A stretch of DNA of 64,000 nt from Sternotherus odoratus. Lineage: Eukaryota; Chordata; Testudines; Kinosternidae. Where the stretch lies: positions 163,051,434-163,115,433 of the forward strand of contig JAVMKO010000001.1 in the NCBI GenBank assembly GCA_032164245.1, written 5' to 3'. Made by a program: the position numbers and the translations under genes. The notes below the pieces were generated by a model that worked only from the letters and a program-made list of their open reading frames with translations, was not told the DNA's origin and made no database searches. Of this stretch, positions 11,013 through 22,840 are shown in pieces. How positions within the stretch are numbered: the first letter of the stretch is position 1; each line of letters starts with the position of its first letter.

Positions 11013-12000
11013 AGAGGGACTTTCCAACTGGGAGTAAACCTGCAAAACAGACTGCTTTAAGAGTCAGTTCAGCATCCCCTTCGAAAGGATCACCTACATA
11101 CCAGTAGGAGGGTGATGTTGACAATTCAGTAGGTGGCACATTTTCCTCTGAGGGAAGGTTGACCCAATGCCCCACCACAGTACTAAAGGGCTTTGTGTGG
11201 ACAGGATAAGACCATGGGTGGTGCATGAATCCCCTGTTTGGGGAGGCTAGTGCCTGGCACTGCCCCTTCCACCCTGGGTTCCGTCCCTACCCTTCCCCTT
11301 AACATTCCTACTAGCCTTAACTTTGTCCTTCAAGTAGAGTGCATAGAAGATATTTTGCTGTTATCCCGCTAGCTATTTTACCTACTTATTCATCTTTTTT
11401 GAATCGATAGCAAATAATTCCCTGTCAAGTAAAACTGCATCCTTTGTTGCGAACAGTCATATGTTACAGAATCGTTAGAGAAACACTTTGAAGTTTTCAC
11501 ATGAGGAAAAAAGCCATAGGGCACGGATCGGTCATACGTTTTGTTTCTTCAAGTATTTTTAGAAACTAGCATAATAAACTAAACTGTCAACAAACAGGGC
11601 AAAAACAGCTATTAGTCTATAATGATGTAGAGATTAGCGCACCACATTTTCCCTTCAGGGGGAAAAGAAAGTGGCGTTTTGGGGTGGTTTGGGGAATTTT
11701 TTTCTCCCTCAAGTCAATAAAGTAATACATTGTTCAGATCTATTATGACATTCAGGCCATTTCCCTGCAGAGCTGGATTGTTCCTTATCTTATGGCACAA
11801 TTTCTAGTATTTTCCACAGTCTATTTTTGTTTGTCCCAATCAGTGGGGGCTTCTGTTACTACCCTTGGGATCACATCTGTAAAACCTGCAGGAGGAGGCC
11901 ACAGAGGAGGAAAGGAGTGGACACCCCTGTTGGCAAGGAGAGGAGGGCCAGGTTAGCCTGTGGAATGAACATGAGGGTCTGTCTCTGCATAACATCCAAG
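11013..12000. other. Unassigned intergenic DNA
   Basis: About 1 kb with no recognisable gene or repeat. Confidence 0.4.
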
Positions 12001-12318
12001 ATCTAGAGCAGGTGTAGGTAACCTATGGCACGGGTGCCAAAGGTGGCACGCGAGCTGATTTTCAGTGGCACTCGCACTGCCCGGGTCCTGGCCACCAGTC
12101 CTGGCTGCTCTGTATTTTAATTTAATTTCAAATTAAGCTTCTTAAACATTTTTTAAACCTTATATACAACAATGGTTTAGTTCTATATTATAGACTTATA
12201 GAAAGAGACCTTCTAAAAACGTTAAAATGTATCACTGGCACACGAAACCTTAAATTAGAGTGAATAAATGAAGACTCGGCACCTCACTTCTGAAAGGTTG
12301 CCGACCCCTGATCTAGAC
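12001..12318. mobile_element. hAT MITE, 302 bp
   Basis: The element (12009-12310) starts CAGGTGTAGGTAACCTATGG and ends with the complement of CAGGGGTCGGCAACCTTTC. It is flanked by 'atctagag' (12001-12008) and 'atctagac' (12311-12318), an 8-bp duplication with one mismatch. Short length, AT-rich middle and CAG...CTG ends make this a typical hAT MITE, probably Charlie-like. It has no coding capacity. Confidence 0.88.
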
Positions 12319-12470
12319 GATCTGATGAGGTAAAGGCACATCTGCACATAGGTCCTGTACCTCTGCACTGGCTTTGAGGCAGATGTCTCAGAATCTGCCT
12401 TGGGGAAGCCCAATCCAGGGAAGAGGAGGCTTTGCTCTGAAGTTAATGTAACCTGAAGCTACTTTTAAAT

Positions 12471-12587
12471 TCCTGATCAAATTTAAGTGTAACTGTAAGC
12501 ATGAGTAGCCCCAACAGCTTCAAATGAGACTTTTCATATACTTAAAATTACACATGAACTTAAGTGCTTTGCTAGATCAGGATCGAG
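12471..12587. mobile_element. Palindromic MITE (TCCTGATC ends)
   Basis: The left end TCCTGATC and right end GATCAGGA are inverted, and the arms ('tttaagtgtaactgtaagca' versus the complement of 'cacatgaacttaagtgcttt') pair imperfectly. It is non-coding and old. Confidence 0.5.
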
Positions 12588-13375
12588 CTTTGGGTGGATT
12601 TATTGCTGAGTAGGGGAACATGTGAGCTGTAGGTTAATGCCAAACTGAATCCTTAGTATCATCTGTGAATTTCATTAGCATGTTGTTCATTCCTTCTAGG
12701 TCATGACTAAAGATGTTAACCACACACAGCAACTTAGAATTTATGAGACTGGATATATATATATATTTAAATCACATACAATTTCCCACAGGGCTGAGGA
12801 ATATGGGGAGCAGGGGGCAGATGTCATTTTGTTAGCAGAAGTCACCTTGTATGTGTGTTAGGAAGATACTCAGATATTGCAATGGGGGAGGGAGGGGTAT
12901 AAGAACCTATAGAGAACAGAATTAAATTGTATATTACACAGCACCTGGCCTAACACTGAGCTCTGTGGCATCATGATAGAAATTCGCCTGTGTTTGATAC
13001 ATTGCCAATTAACATTACTTTTTCTTTAATACCCTACAGCCACTTTTCATTCCACGTTGTTCCCATATAAATTGATTCGAGTTAATTTTAGAAGTAAGGT
13101 TTCATGAGACACCTTATAGCAAATGTTTTATTGAAGTGGAATATACCTGTAATATATCTCCTACTTTTTGCACTAATTTTGTTAGTGTCAAAAAAACAAA
13201 AAACAAAACAAAACAAAACCACCAATCGAGTTTTTCTGGTAAGATTTTTTATGTTGTTTATTGCTCAATAGTCTTTTATTCTCCAGATGTCCAATGATTT
13301 TTTTCTTAATATTTGTTCCAGTATTTTCTGGAGGCAGATGTTATGTTTATGAGATGATAATTTCTAAGACCACTC
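12588..13375. other. Unassigned AT-rich DNA with simple repeats
   Basis: Contains an (AT)n run at 12753-12767 and an A/C-rich run of CAAAA units near 13190-13220. No gene is visible. Confidence 0.45.
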
Positions 13376-13470
13376 TATTTATTAGTGTACTTCATGTAGT
13401 GTCCAGAGGCCCACACTAAGATCAGAGTCCCATTGTGCTAAGCACAATGTATACACATACTAAGAAACAT
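13376..13470 (-). repeat. CORE-SINE 3' remnant
   Basis: The plus strand reads 'gtgtccagaggcccacacta' then 'agagtcccattgtgctaagc', which is the complement of the amniote CORE-SINE 3' phrase ('gcctagcacaatgggg...'). Ancient and partial. Confidence 0.5.
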
Positions 13471-13633
13471 ATCAAAATAAGATGACTACTCTCTATTTGG
13501 TTTGCAGTACGGATCTGATCATAGAAAGCACTGTTAGACTTGCTCTCCACTTGTCACTGGTGGTGAGTGCTCACTGTGATTGTGTGCACAGAAATGTTAT
13601 GTTTCCAGTCTTCCTGCAAGCCTCTGGAGAACA

Positions 13634-14202
13634 GTATAGGGCAGGGTCTCAAACTCAATTTACCTTAGGGCCAGTACCAGTCCTCAGATCCTCCCAGTGG
13701 GCCAATATTGTCACTGAAGATGGTATTCAGAAAAAAACCCATTTATATCGTATTTTTGAGTTTGAATTTCTTAGAAATAATAAAACTGTCCTACAACTTT
13801 ATACAGTTCTTCGTCTGCCAGAGAGTTATTAGTGTTTGCCAGACCCCTGGCAACACTTCAGTTCTGTCAGTTTGTTGATGTTTGGCCTCAATGATTGAGC
13901 AGTTGAAACCTTCAGGATTGTGGCAAGGTGTGCATCAGATAGTTGTGTTCGGTATTTTGACTTGTTTATATTCATTGTGGAAAAGAGTGATGCCGGCTCC
14001 ATGGCTGACTCTGCCCGGCAACTAGTGATGCTATCTCTGGCCCTCTCCCCCAGCCAATGGGAGCTGGGGGGGGGGAGGTGGCGCCTGCAGCAGACATTGC
14101 TGGTAGCGTGTCTGCCTGTCTCTCTCCTCCACGGGCTGAAGTGGGGAGGTTCTTGGGCCACAGATGCCCCACAGGCAGGGACTTTGAGACCCTGGTCTTG
14201 GG
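13634..14202. mobile_element. hAT non-autonomous element, 553 bp
   Basis: The element (13642-14194) starts CAGGGTCTCAAA and ends TTTGAGACCCTG. Flanks 'gtataggg' (13634-13641) and 'gtcttggg' (14195-14202) agree at six of eight positions, consistent with an aged 8-bp duplication. The termini are close to those of the 928-1771 element, so the two may share a transposase, although the interiors differ. Open frames of about 116-134 codons across it lack transposase motifs. Confidence 0.8.
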
Positions 14203-14998
14203 GTTGGAAAGTATCTACAGTGGGGCCATTCACTCATATCTTCATCAAGCTCTGGAGTGTTCTGGACTTGTTTGGATTATGTTAATTGTGGAAACCCCAC
14301 ATTCTACCGCGGCAGTGCGATATGACAAAGAGATCAGTAGTCCCTCAAAATCAATATAATCCAGAAAGCAGGGAGCCTGCTGGGTAGAAGCTTTGCTACA
14401 CATGCATGCATTGTAGAGTTGATGGTATGTAAGGGAAAATTTACAGGCACCCACTGATGTAGGACACTGCTCTCCCCCCCCCCCCCTTAACCCAATAACC
14501 GTTTGAAGTGGTTTAGCAGATTGACAGTTTATATACAGCCATAATGACCATGTTTTTTAATCTGTAGGTCACTGTAGAGGCAAAGAATTAAAATCACAGG
14601 AAAGGTGGTAGCTGGAATCTGGTGATCATGAATGACATCCATCTGCTTAATAGCAGCTTTAAGCACAGAGATGTGGTTTTTCTGCATCTTTGCCATTAAA
14701 AACCCAGCAACGTTTGCCGCTTTGCATTCACCATCCCCTAAAGACATATTCTTAGACATAAATTCCACCATGGCACTTTCTACAGTTTGCAAGCCACAGA
14801 CCACAAGAGATCCTCTCCTTGAGAAGAGAAACTTCAGTCACAATGACAATGAAGTCCAGCCTGAAATACAATGTAGTTACAAACTTGCCTGTCTTGATTG
14901 CCTCAGCAATGTACTTTAACTAAGGCTTCATTTGCATTGCAGGCCTGGTGTGTGATTTGCAGCTTATGTAGATGGACCAGTGTTAGCTTTAGTCTAAC
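14203..14998. other. Unassigned DNA; minus-strand frame without known domain
   Basis: Includes a C13 run at 14474-14486. On the minus strand, 14529-14930 reads almost continuously across two frames (phrases such as KYIAEAIKTGKF and SKNMSLGDGECKAANVAGF). That could be a decayed processed pseudogene or transposon ORF, but I recognise no family and see no poly-A tail. Confidence 0.35.
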
Positions 14999-15418
14999 TA
15001 GCTCACTAGATCAGAGGGGTAGCCGTGTTAGGCTGGTTCTGCAAAAGTGACAAAGAGTCCTGTGGCACCTCATAGACTAACAGATGTTTAGAAGCATAAG
15101 TTTTTGTGGGTGAATACCCACTTCGTCAGATGAATGTTGTGGAAATCTCCAGAGGCAGGTATAAATACGTAGCCAACTACAAAAGCAGTTTCTCCTCTCT
15201 TGGTGTTCACAGCTCAAGATCAGCTGCTGGGAGTAGGCCTCACCCTCCCTGATCGAATTTACCTTGTTATCTCTAGCCTGACTCTTGCCTATGTATTTAT
15301 ACCTGTCTCTGGAGATTTCCACAACATTCATCTGACGAAGTGGGTCTTCGCCCACGAAAGCTCATGCTCCTAAACATCTGCTAGTCTATAAGATGCTACA
15401 AGACTTTAGCTCACTAGA
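14999..15418. mobile_element. Penelope-like element, inverted-repeat form, 12-bp TSD
   Basis: A 396-bp insert (15011-15406) is flanked by the perfect 12-bp repeat 'tagctcactaga' at 14999-15010 and 15407-15418. The insert consists of two copies of a PLE terminal sequence in inverted orientation. One arm runs from about 15058 to 15172 and the other from about 15288 to 15406, around a 115-bp unique centre. Both arms contain 'cccacttcgtcagatgaatg'-type sequence. The left end 'cagaggggtagccgtgttag' is a common terminus of turtle PLEs. No reverse transcriptase or GIY-YIG endonuclease remains. Confidence 0.75.
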
Positions 15419-16010
15419 AACAGCAGTGAGGTGGCGTGGGCTGTGCAAGACTGCCTGGCCTTCCTTGCTGTGTACTCACTGAAGCCTTCACTGCAACATC
15501 CTCCCTGCTATCATTAGTACTCTAGCTAGATTAGCGCTAGTGTGGGTACAACTAGCACCTACTCTTGCAGTGTAGATGTAGCCTCATGCTGTTGAATGCA
15601 GAGACACCGGGGGACGGTAACGGAATGACCTCTATGTCACCGTAGACTAGCAGCCTGTCTAAACAGGGACTCTAGGCAACCACAACTAACAACTATGCAG
15701 GCTCCATCAGCCCCTGACCTAGTTCCTTCAGTAGCTTCCAAATGGGCAACAGCAAATGTTCAATCATATTCTCCTGTTATATGGCCTGACGAGCCCGGGG
15801 TGGAGACCTTCACTATAGCTTGACTTTTTTCTCAAAGGAATCAGGAAGAGTTTGAAATTGCCAGAGTCCTGTGAGACTCAGATAGCAAACTGAACATGGC
15901 TTTACGAATAAATTCATACTTTTAAGATAGGGACACTCTTTTTTTGAGATCCACAAATAGTACGCTTAAGGTGGTGGGTGATGATGAGCATAAATAACAA
16001 CACAATATGA
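15419..16010. other. Unassigned intergenic DNA
   Basis: Nothing recognisable between the PLE insertion and the transposase pseudogene. Confidence 0.4.
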
Positions 16011-16560
16011 GGAATAACTTGTCTTAACTTGGCTGCACACTATTTGGATAGTCCATGTTCACTGCTGTACCATCTGAATTCAGGCTAACCAGTTTTGATC
16101 TGAGCTCTTTTGCCTGGATCACATCAACTTCTACAGCTTTTTATATTCCCTGCATGATACCATCAACTGTTCCAGATTTCAAATCTCTTAGTTCAGCAAA
16201 TGGAGAACAAGATTTCCCTCCTTCACAAATCTGATGTATGCTCACTTTTGCTCAGCTACAGAACTGTCAGTGGATCCATCAGCAAGCAAACTCATAAGCC
16301 TAGAGCTATCTGGGTATGCATTTCTGACACCATTTACTAAGCGATTTTGAATTGCCTCTATACAGTCTCTCATTCTGTGGGTGCTCACATAGTTTGACCC
16401 AAGATTAAGACAAGCTTTGCAATAAAATCCTGAGCACTGGCAATAAACTTGCCAGGAACTGTGAAAAGGCTGATGGTGGGTTTTTTCTTTTTTTGACCCT
16501 GCTCTTTTGAGCAAAATGTTTTAATAGTTCCAGACATTTTTCATTTTTTTAATCAACCAG
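16011..16560 (-). pseudogene. Decayed hAT-family transposase
   Basis: Minus-strand translation gives, in order, an N-terminal stretch with LNLGSNYVSTHRMRDCIEAI, then LADGSTDSSVAEQK, YIRFVKEGN, FAELRDLKSGTVDGIMQGI, and SLNSDGTAVNMD. The D-x-STD-x-S box followed about 30-40 residues on by the LxSGTxDGI block and the SDG motif is the arrangement of the RNase-H-like catalytic core of hAT transposases. It is close in style to transposase-derived host proteins with a CX2C zinc finger. The copy has in-frame stops at 16242-16244 and further on, and at least one frameshift, so it is dead. No terminal inverted repeats were found around it. It is not clearly linked to any of the MITEs here. Confidence 0.65.
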
Positions 16561-19500
16561 GTCCCCATTCATATAGTTTTTATGCAAATATCTTTCATAT
16601 AATTTGAGATTAAGTGAAGGATTGATTTGAAAATTAAACTGTTTGGTCCAGACAGCAACAGCAGCCAAGTTTGCAATTAAAAGGCTATACCAGATATTAG
16701 AGAGGGGACATTTGCTTCCTCAAATCAAGTTAAATGACGTTCTGTATTACAGGAAAAGAAAGTAATAAAATTGTTTGTTTCCTTTCTTTCTTTCGTTCGT
16801 TCGTTCGTTCTTTCTTTGATCTGTCTTTGACCCATGTGTGATTTGTAAGATTTATTCTCCCTCATCAAATCAAATCAACTGTTGCTGTTACATTTGTAAG
16901 TCTTTGAAAGTTGCTACACAGCTTGCTCTGGCTTGGGTAGAAAAGTACAGTTGTTTTTTTCCCCTGCTATTCTGGCCTTTGAACTGTCTGACTATAGCTG
17001 AAAAGTCCAGACGTAATCTGTCTTCTCCCAGTTACTACACGTCTTTAATCAGAGCAGTAACACAGAACATACTCAAACTGAAACTTGGCATCAGACATGC
17101 TCATCTCTGCACTTCTTGTTGGTTCCAATCCCTTCTCCCAAAGTATTACTCATATGGCTGACGTTAGTCCTCCTTCCCCCATTTTGACTAGCACCTCAAT
17201 TGTGTTGATCTGCTTGGCCTCTTCTCCTTCCCCTAGGCCTGAGAGAGCGCCGTTTTCTTTGTTTCCACTCATGTCTTCCTGCTGTCCTCTTATTCTAACT
17301 TGCAGCTCAACGCTAATAGGCCTGATGTCACACACACCCTCATCCCTCTTTCCCCACATCCTTGCCTAGCAGGAAGCAGACCTGACACTTTTACATGCTC
17401 AGACAGCCAGCCCTTCATACATCCTGGCCCAACCTGATTTTACCCTGCACATCTGAGTGCCTTACCGTTTTATTGAAGTGAACACCAAAAAATCCATGTT
17501 TCTGTCTCTCTTTCTGATTCCCTATAACCCGTTGGATTAGCATTTCATTATCTCTATGTACAAGTGTTAGCTGACTATGTATTCTTACTTGGCTGCCTCT
17601 CACCTTTCTTTTTTCATTCTTTTTTTGGTTTAACCGTATATCTTTGAGGAGGTGATTGTAAAACCACAGCAGCCACTTTGTGGCTCTTGCATTCTTCTTT
17701 TGTAGAAGAATCATAGTCTACTCTACTGCATGACACCTTACAATCATGGTGTCTTCTAGGATTTCCCAACCTTCTTATATATGAGTGTATTTAATATTTC
17801 CTATCACTGTTCCTTATTCTGTTTCCTAATTTTACAACATTTGCTTCTCTAACATCCTTATAGAGCCACAGTGAGTGAACACATTCCTTACTTGCTGAGT
17901 TCATTATTCTCATATATTCAGATCAGTTTCTCCCTATTGCTAAGAGTCAAACCTAGGTTAGGGTCTCTTCTGGTTGGACCATAAAGTCTTCTCTGTGTAA
18001 TTTAGGAACTTCTTTGATGTTTGGCTGTATTAATTACTCAATGGATATTTAGTTTATGAACCATGGGGGATGGTCCAACAGGTTCTCCTCCAGTCCTGGT
18101 AGTCTGTTGCAGATATCTCTATTTTCTTTTTCGTATCTTAATTCAAACACATTTCACCATCACATTCTTCATTTTCAAATTGTAGTTGGTAAATAGCTTG
18201 GTAAATATTCACATATACTCTCCACCCAGAAGGGCCTAAAGAGTAAGGGGAGAGTGGCATGGCTGATGAATCAAGTTGACCATCTCTGCCAGACCAACCA
18301 ACTGCACACTATGGAGAGTGGGCACAGTGCCACCCACAACCCCTCTTCTCCCCACCTGTTGCATGTGGAGAACAAGTGAGTAAGGACAACAGGCAGTTGG
18401 GGTATGTCACCATCAGGAAGAAAAAAATGTCACTTCCCCCACAGCCAGAATGGGTGGCCAACCTCTCTTCTGATTGGATCAAACTCCCTACAACCCTATT
18501 GATGTCAAGAGTGGGAAGGAGGGGCATTTGCAATGTTAGGAGACTTCTTCATATTGCAGCGCAGAATTTTCATTGGACATTCAATTAGGATTGACTTATA
18601 CCATCCCATTTCATTCTTCTCTAGGCTGCTTGTGTAACTTTTCCAGCAGAAAGTAGGTCAGTAATAACATAAACCAAAAGTAGGTCAATAATGACCATCA
18701 CTTATGCCAAAAATATTGGTCTAGATTCCAAGTTTTAATATAGAACATAGGGCTAGTAGCATTTTAATAACTCAGTTAATGACGTTCTTTCTCAGATGGT
18801 AAAGGGATACTTCTGTTTATTTTTATGTGCAAAACCATATGGGGGTAGCAAGACATTTACTTTTTTCAGCAAAGAATAATAAAAAAGTGTTGACCATTTA
18901 CGGATAATGAAAATCAGGTTGTTGGTAGAAACTGAGTCCCCTTATTCATGCTTATTATTTACAGTTCTTGGTGATGATTTTCAGATATATGTATTAAAGG
19001 AGACATTATTCTGTATTTTAGAGTGTATGGAAAATATTATGTTACACTGCTTTGATTTCTATTTTCACTATCTGCAAGATGTAGTTTACAGTGTGGTATA
19101 TACTATGGCCCTGAGTTTCCACTGTCTCATGGAGCTGTGCATTTATATCTAGGCAAAGTGGGAGCAGCAAGCAAGTAGTGTGATCTAGTCCTGGGGTAGG
19201 TGGATGTGAGGGGCTATGGCAGGTGATTCTTGAAATATGATTACGGTTTGACCACACCTTAAAAGGCTGATGGATTCATTCTTCAATTCAGAAACATTAA
19301 TGTGCAACTTCTCTCCCTTTTGTTTGGCACTCCTGCAGACTAACAAGCAGAATGAAGACTGTCAATGCACACTATGGAAGACACTGTGTCTTCCAAAAAG
19401 CCACAGGATCAAAAAACAAATGAATGACCTAGGACAAGATACACTCTGCTTGCTAGTACTCCCTGAAGTTAATGAGAATTGTGCACATATTTGAGGACAG

Positions 19501-19888
19501 AATTTGAACCTCATAAAATGTTCTCTTTATTTTTTATTAGATGTGATAAATGTGGGGAAAGTTTACAGATAATAATTTTACTTTTCATAATATGAACAGA
19601 ATGTTGCTAAATGACATCTGTATATCAGTGAATAGGTAGTAATTCCTGTAGCATTATGCCTCCCTACAGAGTCTATTTTCAGTACCTTTTAACAACCACA
19701 ATTTACCTCACATACTGAATCAATTGAACTATAACTTTTTTGCCTCTTTGGAGCTAATCACAAAAGAGTGAATTGGGATTCAAGTTAATAACTTCAGAAA
19801 CTTTCCATCTTTTTGCAAACATTTCAGTCAAAATACAAACATCTTACATATGTACTGTAGGTTACAAAAGAAAATCTGATAGGATTCA
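16561..19888. other. Long unassigned stretch
   Basis: About 3.3 kb with no confident gene or transposon. It includes a TTTC/TTCG microsatellite and a partial 'gaggacagaatttg' repeat end near 19.5 kb. The open frames (up to 107 codons) overlap each other on both strands and show no domain. Confidence 0.4.
16782..16817. repeat. (TTTC)n/(TTCG)n microsatellite
   Basis: Tetranucleotide run in which TTTC units change to TTCG and back. The CpG-containing middle is unusual, because CpG units normally decay. Confidence 0.9.
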
Positions 19889-20591
19889 GGGCTAGTCTAC
19901 ATTAGAAAATTAGATCAACCCAGCTAGTTGCTCAGGGGCATGAAAAATCCACACCCCTGAGCAACATAGTTAAGCCAACCTAAGTCAATCCTGTAGACCA
20001 GGGTCGCCAACCTGAGCCTGAGAAAGAGCCAGAATTTACCAATGTGCATTGCCAAAGAGCCACAGTAATATGTCAGCAGCTCCCAGTGCCTCCCACCCAC
20101 TGGCATTCCTGCCAATCAGTGCTTCCAGTTCCCCCTCCCTCTCCGCACCTCCTGATCAGTTGTTTCATGGCGTGCAGGAGGCTCGGGGTAGGGGGAAGGA
20201 GCGAGGAGCCTGCAGGCTCAGGGGAGAGGGCGAGAAGGGGGGAATGGGAGTAGGGCCTGTGGCAGAGCCAGAGGTTGAGCAGTGAGCACCCTCTGGCCCA
20301 TTAGAAAGTTGGCACCTGTGGCTGCAGCCCCGAAACGGGTGCCTATAAAAGGAGCCGCATATTCACTTCTGAAGAGCCACCTGTGGCTCCGTAGCCGCAG
20401 GTTGCCCACCCCTGCTGTAGACAGCACTAGGTCAATGGAAGAATTCTTCCATCGACCTTGCTATCACCTCTTGGGGAGGTGGATTACCTATTCTGAGGGA
20501 GGATCCCTCCCACTGGCATAGACCGTGTCTGAAGTGCTCCTGCAGCGTAGATGCCGCTGTGTTGCTGTAGCGGTGCAAGTGTAGACAAGCC
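19889..20591. mobile_element. Harbinger-like MITE interrupted by a hAT element
   Basis: Left part 19889-19990 and right part about 20423-20591 belong to one element with ends GGGCTAGTCTACATT and AGTGTAGACAAGCC. The left part carries the family hairpin 'ttgctcaggggcatg ... cacccctgagcaac'. The middle is the nested hAT element. The flanking 3-bp duplication is not clear (tca/ttc). Same family as the copies at 4.4 and 37.0 kb. Confidence 0.65.
19991..20422. mobile_element. Nested hAT element, 416 bp, perfect TSD
   Basis: The element (19999-20414) starts CAGGGTCGCCAACCTG and ends CAGGTTGCCCACCCCTG. Both sides carry the perfect 8-bp duplication 'ctgtagac' (19991-19998, 20415-20422). It lies inside the Harbinger-like MITE, so it inserted later. 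Internal phrases 'aaagagccacagtaatatg' and 'gaagagccacctgtggctcc' near the two ends form a subterminal inverted pair. Confidence 0.92.
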
Positions 20592-21565
20592 TTCTCAGAT
20601 GCGAATTTTATTTCAGAAGCCTGATTTTTCACATCTACAGTGGAATAGTTTAATACTCATAGAGTTTGGGGGGGGGGGACAGGTCATGTAGAGGTTAGCA
20701 GGTAGGGAAGATTTAGCCTCAGAATCACAAGAAAACCAGTTATGAAAAATTCCCTATTTTATCTTTTGGTTTTATATTGCCACCCATCATTGTCGTTCCA
20801 AGTACAATCCATAGCAACAGCAAAGTCCCTAGTGGATTTTATGGCGTCTCCAGCTTTCTTCCTTCTTTGGATTAAAACTCTCGTTGGGTTAATTGTTCTG
20901 TTTTGTTTTGAGTTAGGGGTTTGGTTGGTTGGTGTATTTGTTACAGTTGGTTTTCTTTTCTTTGTTGGGGTGGGGGAGGGGTTAGAAAGCTAGGGACATG
21001 GATGGTTTAAATGTAATTCTTAGTATGGTGGAAAGTTTTTGCAGTGCTCCCTAAAGACAAGCAGATTCTGGCTTTGACTAATGTGCTGTGGAAGTGTCAT
21101 GGGGTAACACTGGCCTTTTAGGAGGTAGCAGGGCCAGTGCACCTGTGACCCAACCAATTGGGCATAAAAGAGGGAACCTGGGCCCTAGAGAGAATGAGCC
21201 CTGGTGAGTGAGGGTTGCCTTAGAGGAAGGTAAAGGGCAAGTGAGCACTGTCTGAGAGTAGGGAGATTGAGGAAGGTCCTGGGAAGAAGCTGCAGTTGGT
21301 TTCTGGGAGAAGGCTAAAGCAGGAGAGCAGCAAAAAGGATTTGCTGGCTCACATCACAAAGCAAAAGAGCCAGGGTTTCATGGCTAGGTTGTGGGCGGCT
21401 GGATCTCATCGTCACAGCCTCAGAGCCGGAGTCAGCTGGGTCAGGATACCAGGCAGTCAGAAGCAGGAGACAAACTGGAAATCGGAACCAGAGTCAGGTG
21501 TGGTCAGGAAACTAGGGGGTCAGAGTCAGGAGACAATGAAACACTGTTTCAAATAAAAGCAAACC
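20592..21565. other. Unassigned DNA, repeat-like in its second half
   Basis: From about 21096 ('tgtcatggggtaacactggc') to 21545 the sequence is purine-rich, with recurring 'gtcaggagacaa' and 'cagagccggagtcag' phrases. Similar wording occurs at 44.05-44.20 kb, so this may be an LTR or other dispersed repeat. No boundaries could be set. Confidence 0.35.
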
Positions 21566-21577
21566 TCATTCTGGGGT

Positions 21578-21875
21578 GTAATAGCGGGAGTGCTGTAAGC
21601 AAGACAGGAGAAATAATTCTGTCACTCAGCACTGAAAAAGCCTCCCCTGAAGTACTGTACCCAGCTCTGAGCAGCACACTTTGGGAAAATGTGGAGAAAC
21701 TGGAGAAAGTCCAGAGAAGAGCAACAAAAATGCTTAAAGATCTAGAAAACATGACCTTTGAGAAAAGATTGAAAATATTGGGTTTATTAGTTTGGAGAAA
21801 AGAAAATGGGGGGGGGGGGGGGAACATGATAACAGTTTTCAAGTATGTAAAAGTTTTATAATGAGGGAGAAACGT
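21578..21875 (+). mobile_element. CR1 fragment, upstream piece
   Basis: Translation gives STEKASPEVLYPALS, then EKLEKVQRRATKMLKDLENM and KILGLLVWRKEN, the CR1 ORF2 C-terminal block. It contains a G15 run (21808-21822). Similarity stops near 21875 and resumes at about 22443, so the copy appears to be interrupted. It is more diverged than the 32 and 53 kb copies. Confidence 0.75.
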
Positions 21876-22277
21876 GATTACTTCCTACAGGAATTTTTTT
21901 CATGATGAGGTGGTGTGTAGTTTGGAGAACATCTGCTCAGATGTTATCATCTATAATACTCTGAAATTCTTTTTCCTTTGTTTCTGTTATGTGCTACCAC
22001 TTACCCATTTCAGCACATTTCAGTGCTCCACAGAGAATGCACTCCGTCATTTAGATGAGATCTTGTTTGGTTTTTGCTTCATTTTTGAATTTGGACATGG
22101 AGTTGCTGTATATCAGCCCAGGTGTGCTGAAGTTGGAGATATTTTGAAAAGTCTGATCATTGAATTAACTGGTGGGTTGTTCAAAGCTTCTAAATCTGAA
22201 AGTGTTGTAGGTAATTCTGTTTTATTCTGTTTGCATCTAGTTGTGGGCTCATGGCAGAATCCAGGGAGTTGGTCTAG

Positions 22278-22425
22278 GTGTCCCTAGCCTCTGTTTGTCA
22301 GACGGTGGGGATGGATGGCAGGAGAAAGATCAGTTGATCATTACCTGTTCACTCACTTGGGGGCACCTGGCATTGGCCACTATCAGTAGACAGGATACTG
22401 GGCTAGATGGACCTTGGCCCTATGA
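22278..22425 (+). mobile_element. CR1 3' UTR fragment, other subfamily
   Basis: Contains 'gtccctagcctctgtttgtc', 'gggcacctggcattggccac' and 'actgggctagatggacctt', the same 3' UTR as the CR1 at 2655-3417. The octamer tail is missing. It lies between the two halves of another CR1, and was probably inserted into it. Confidence 0.8.
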
Positions 22426-22439
22426 AAATTGCTTTTTTC

Positions 22440-22720
22440 CTTTTCCACTGAGGACAGGACAAGAAGTAATGATATTAAATTGCAGCAAGGGAGATTCAGT
22501 TTAGACAATAGGGAAAACTTCCTAACTGTGAAGGTAGATAAGCACTGGAACAAATTACACAGGGAGGTTGTGGAATCTCCATTTTTGGAGGAGATTCCTA
22601 TGGAGGTTAGACAAACACCTGTCACGGATGGTCTAGGTAAGATTTAGTCCTGCCTCAGTGCAGGGGAGTGGACCAAATGACCGATCCAGGTCTCTTCCAG
22701 CCCTACATTTCTATGATTCA
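22440..22720 (+). mobile_element. CR1 fragment, 3' end
   Basis: Continues the CR1 that breaks off at about 21875: 'gaggacaggacaagaagtaa', 'aaacttcctaactgtgaag', 'gaggttgtggaatctcc', and the terminus 'ccctacatttctatgattca', which includes the octamer-like tail. Non-functional. Confidence 0.8.
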
Positions 22721-22840
22721 ATAAAAAAACAAATACACCTCACTCATTTTATTTTGTAAATATTTACATATATAAAATCAGACATGGCAACAGAGTGATT
22801 TTTCTAGAAGTCATGAATCAATCCGACAGCCCCTTATGGT

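Noticed and set aside
13482..13832. 116-codon frame as host exon
   Set aside because: It starts in flanking DNA and runs into the hAT element across its terminus.
14529..14930. Minus-strand frame as a gene fragment
   Set aside because: The reading is suggestive but I recognise no family and see a frame change; recorded only as unassigned.
15011..15406. Possible long hairpin RNA gene
   Set aside because: The inverted arms are explained by a Penelope-like insertion with a perfect target duplication.
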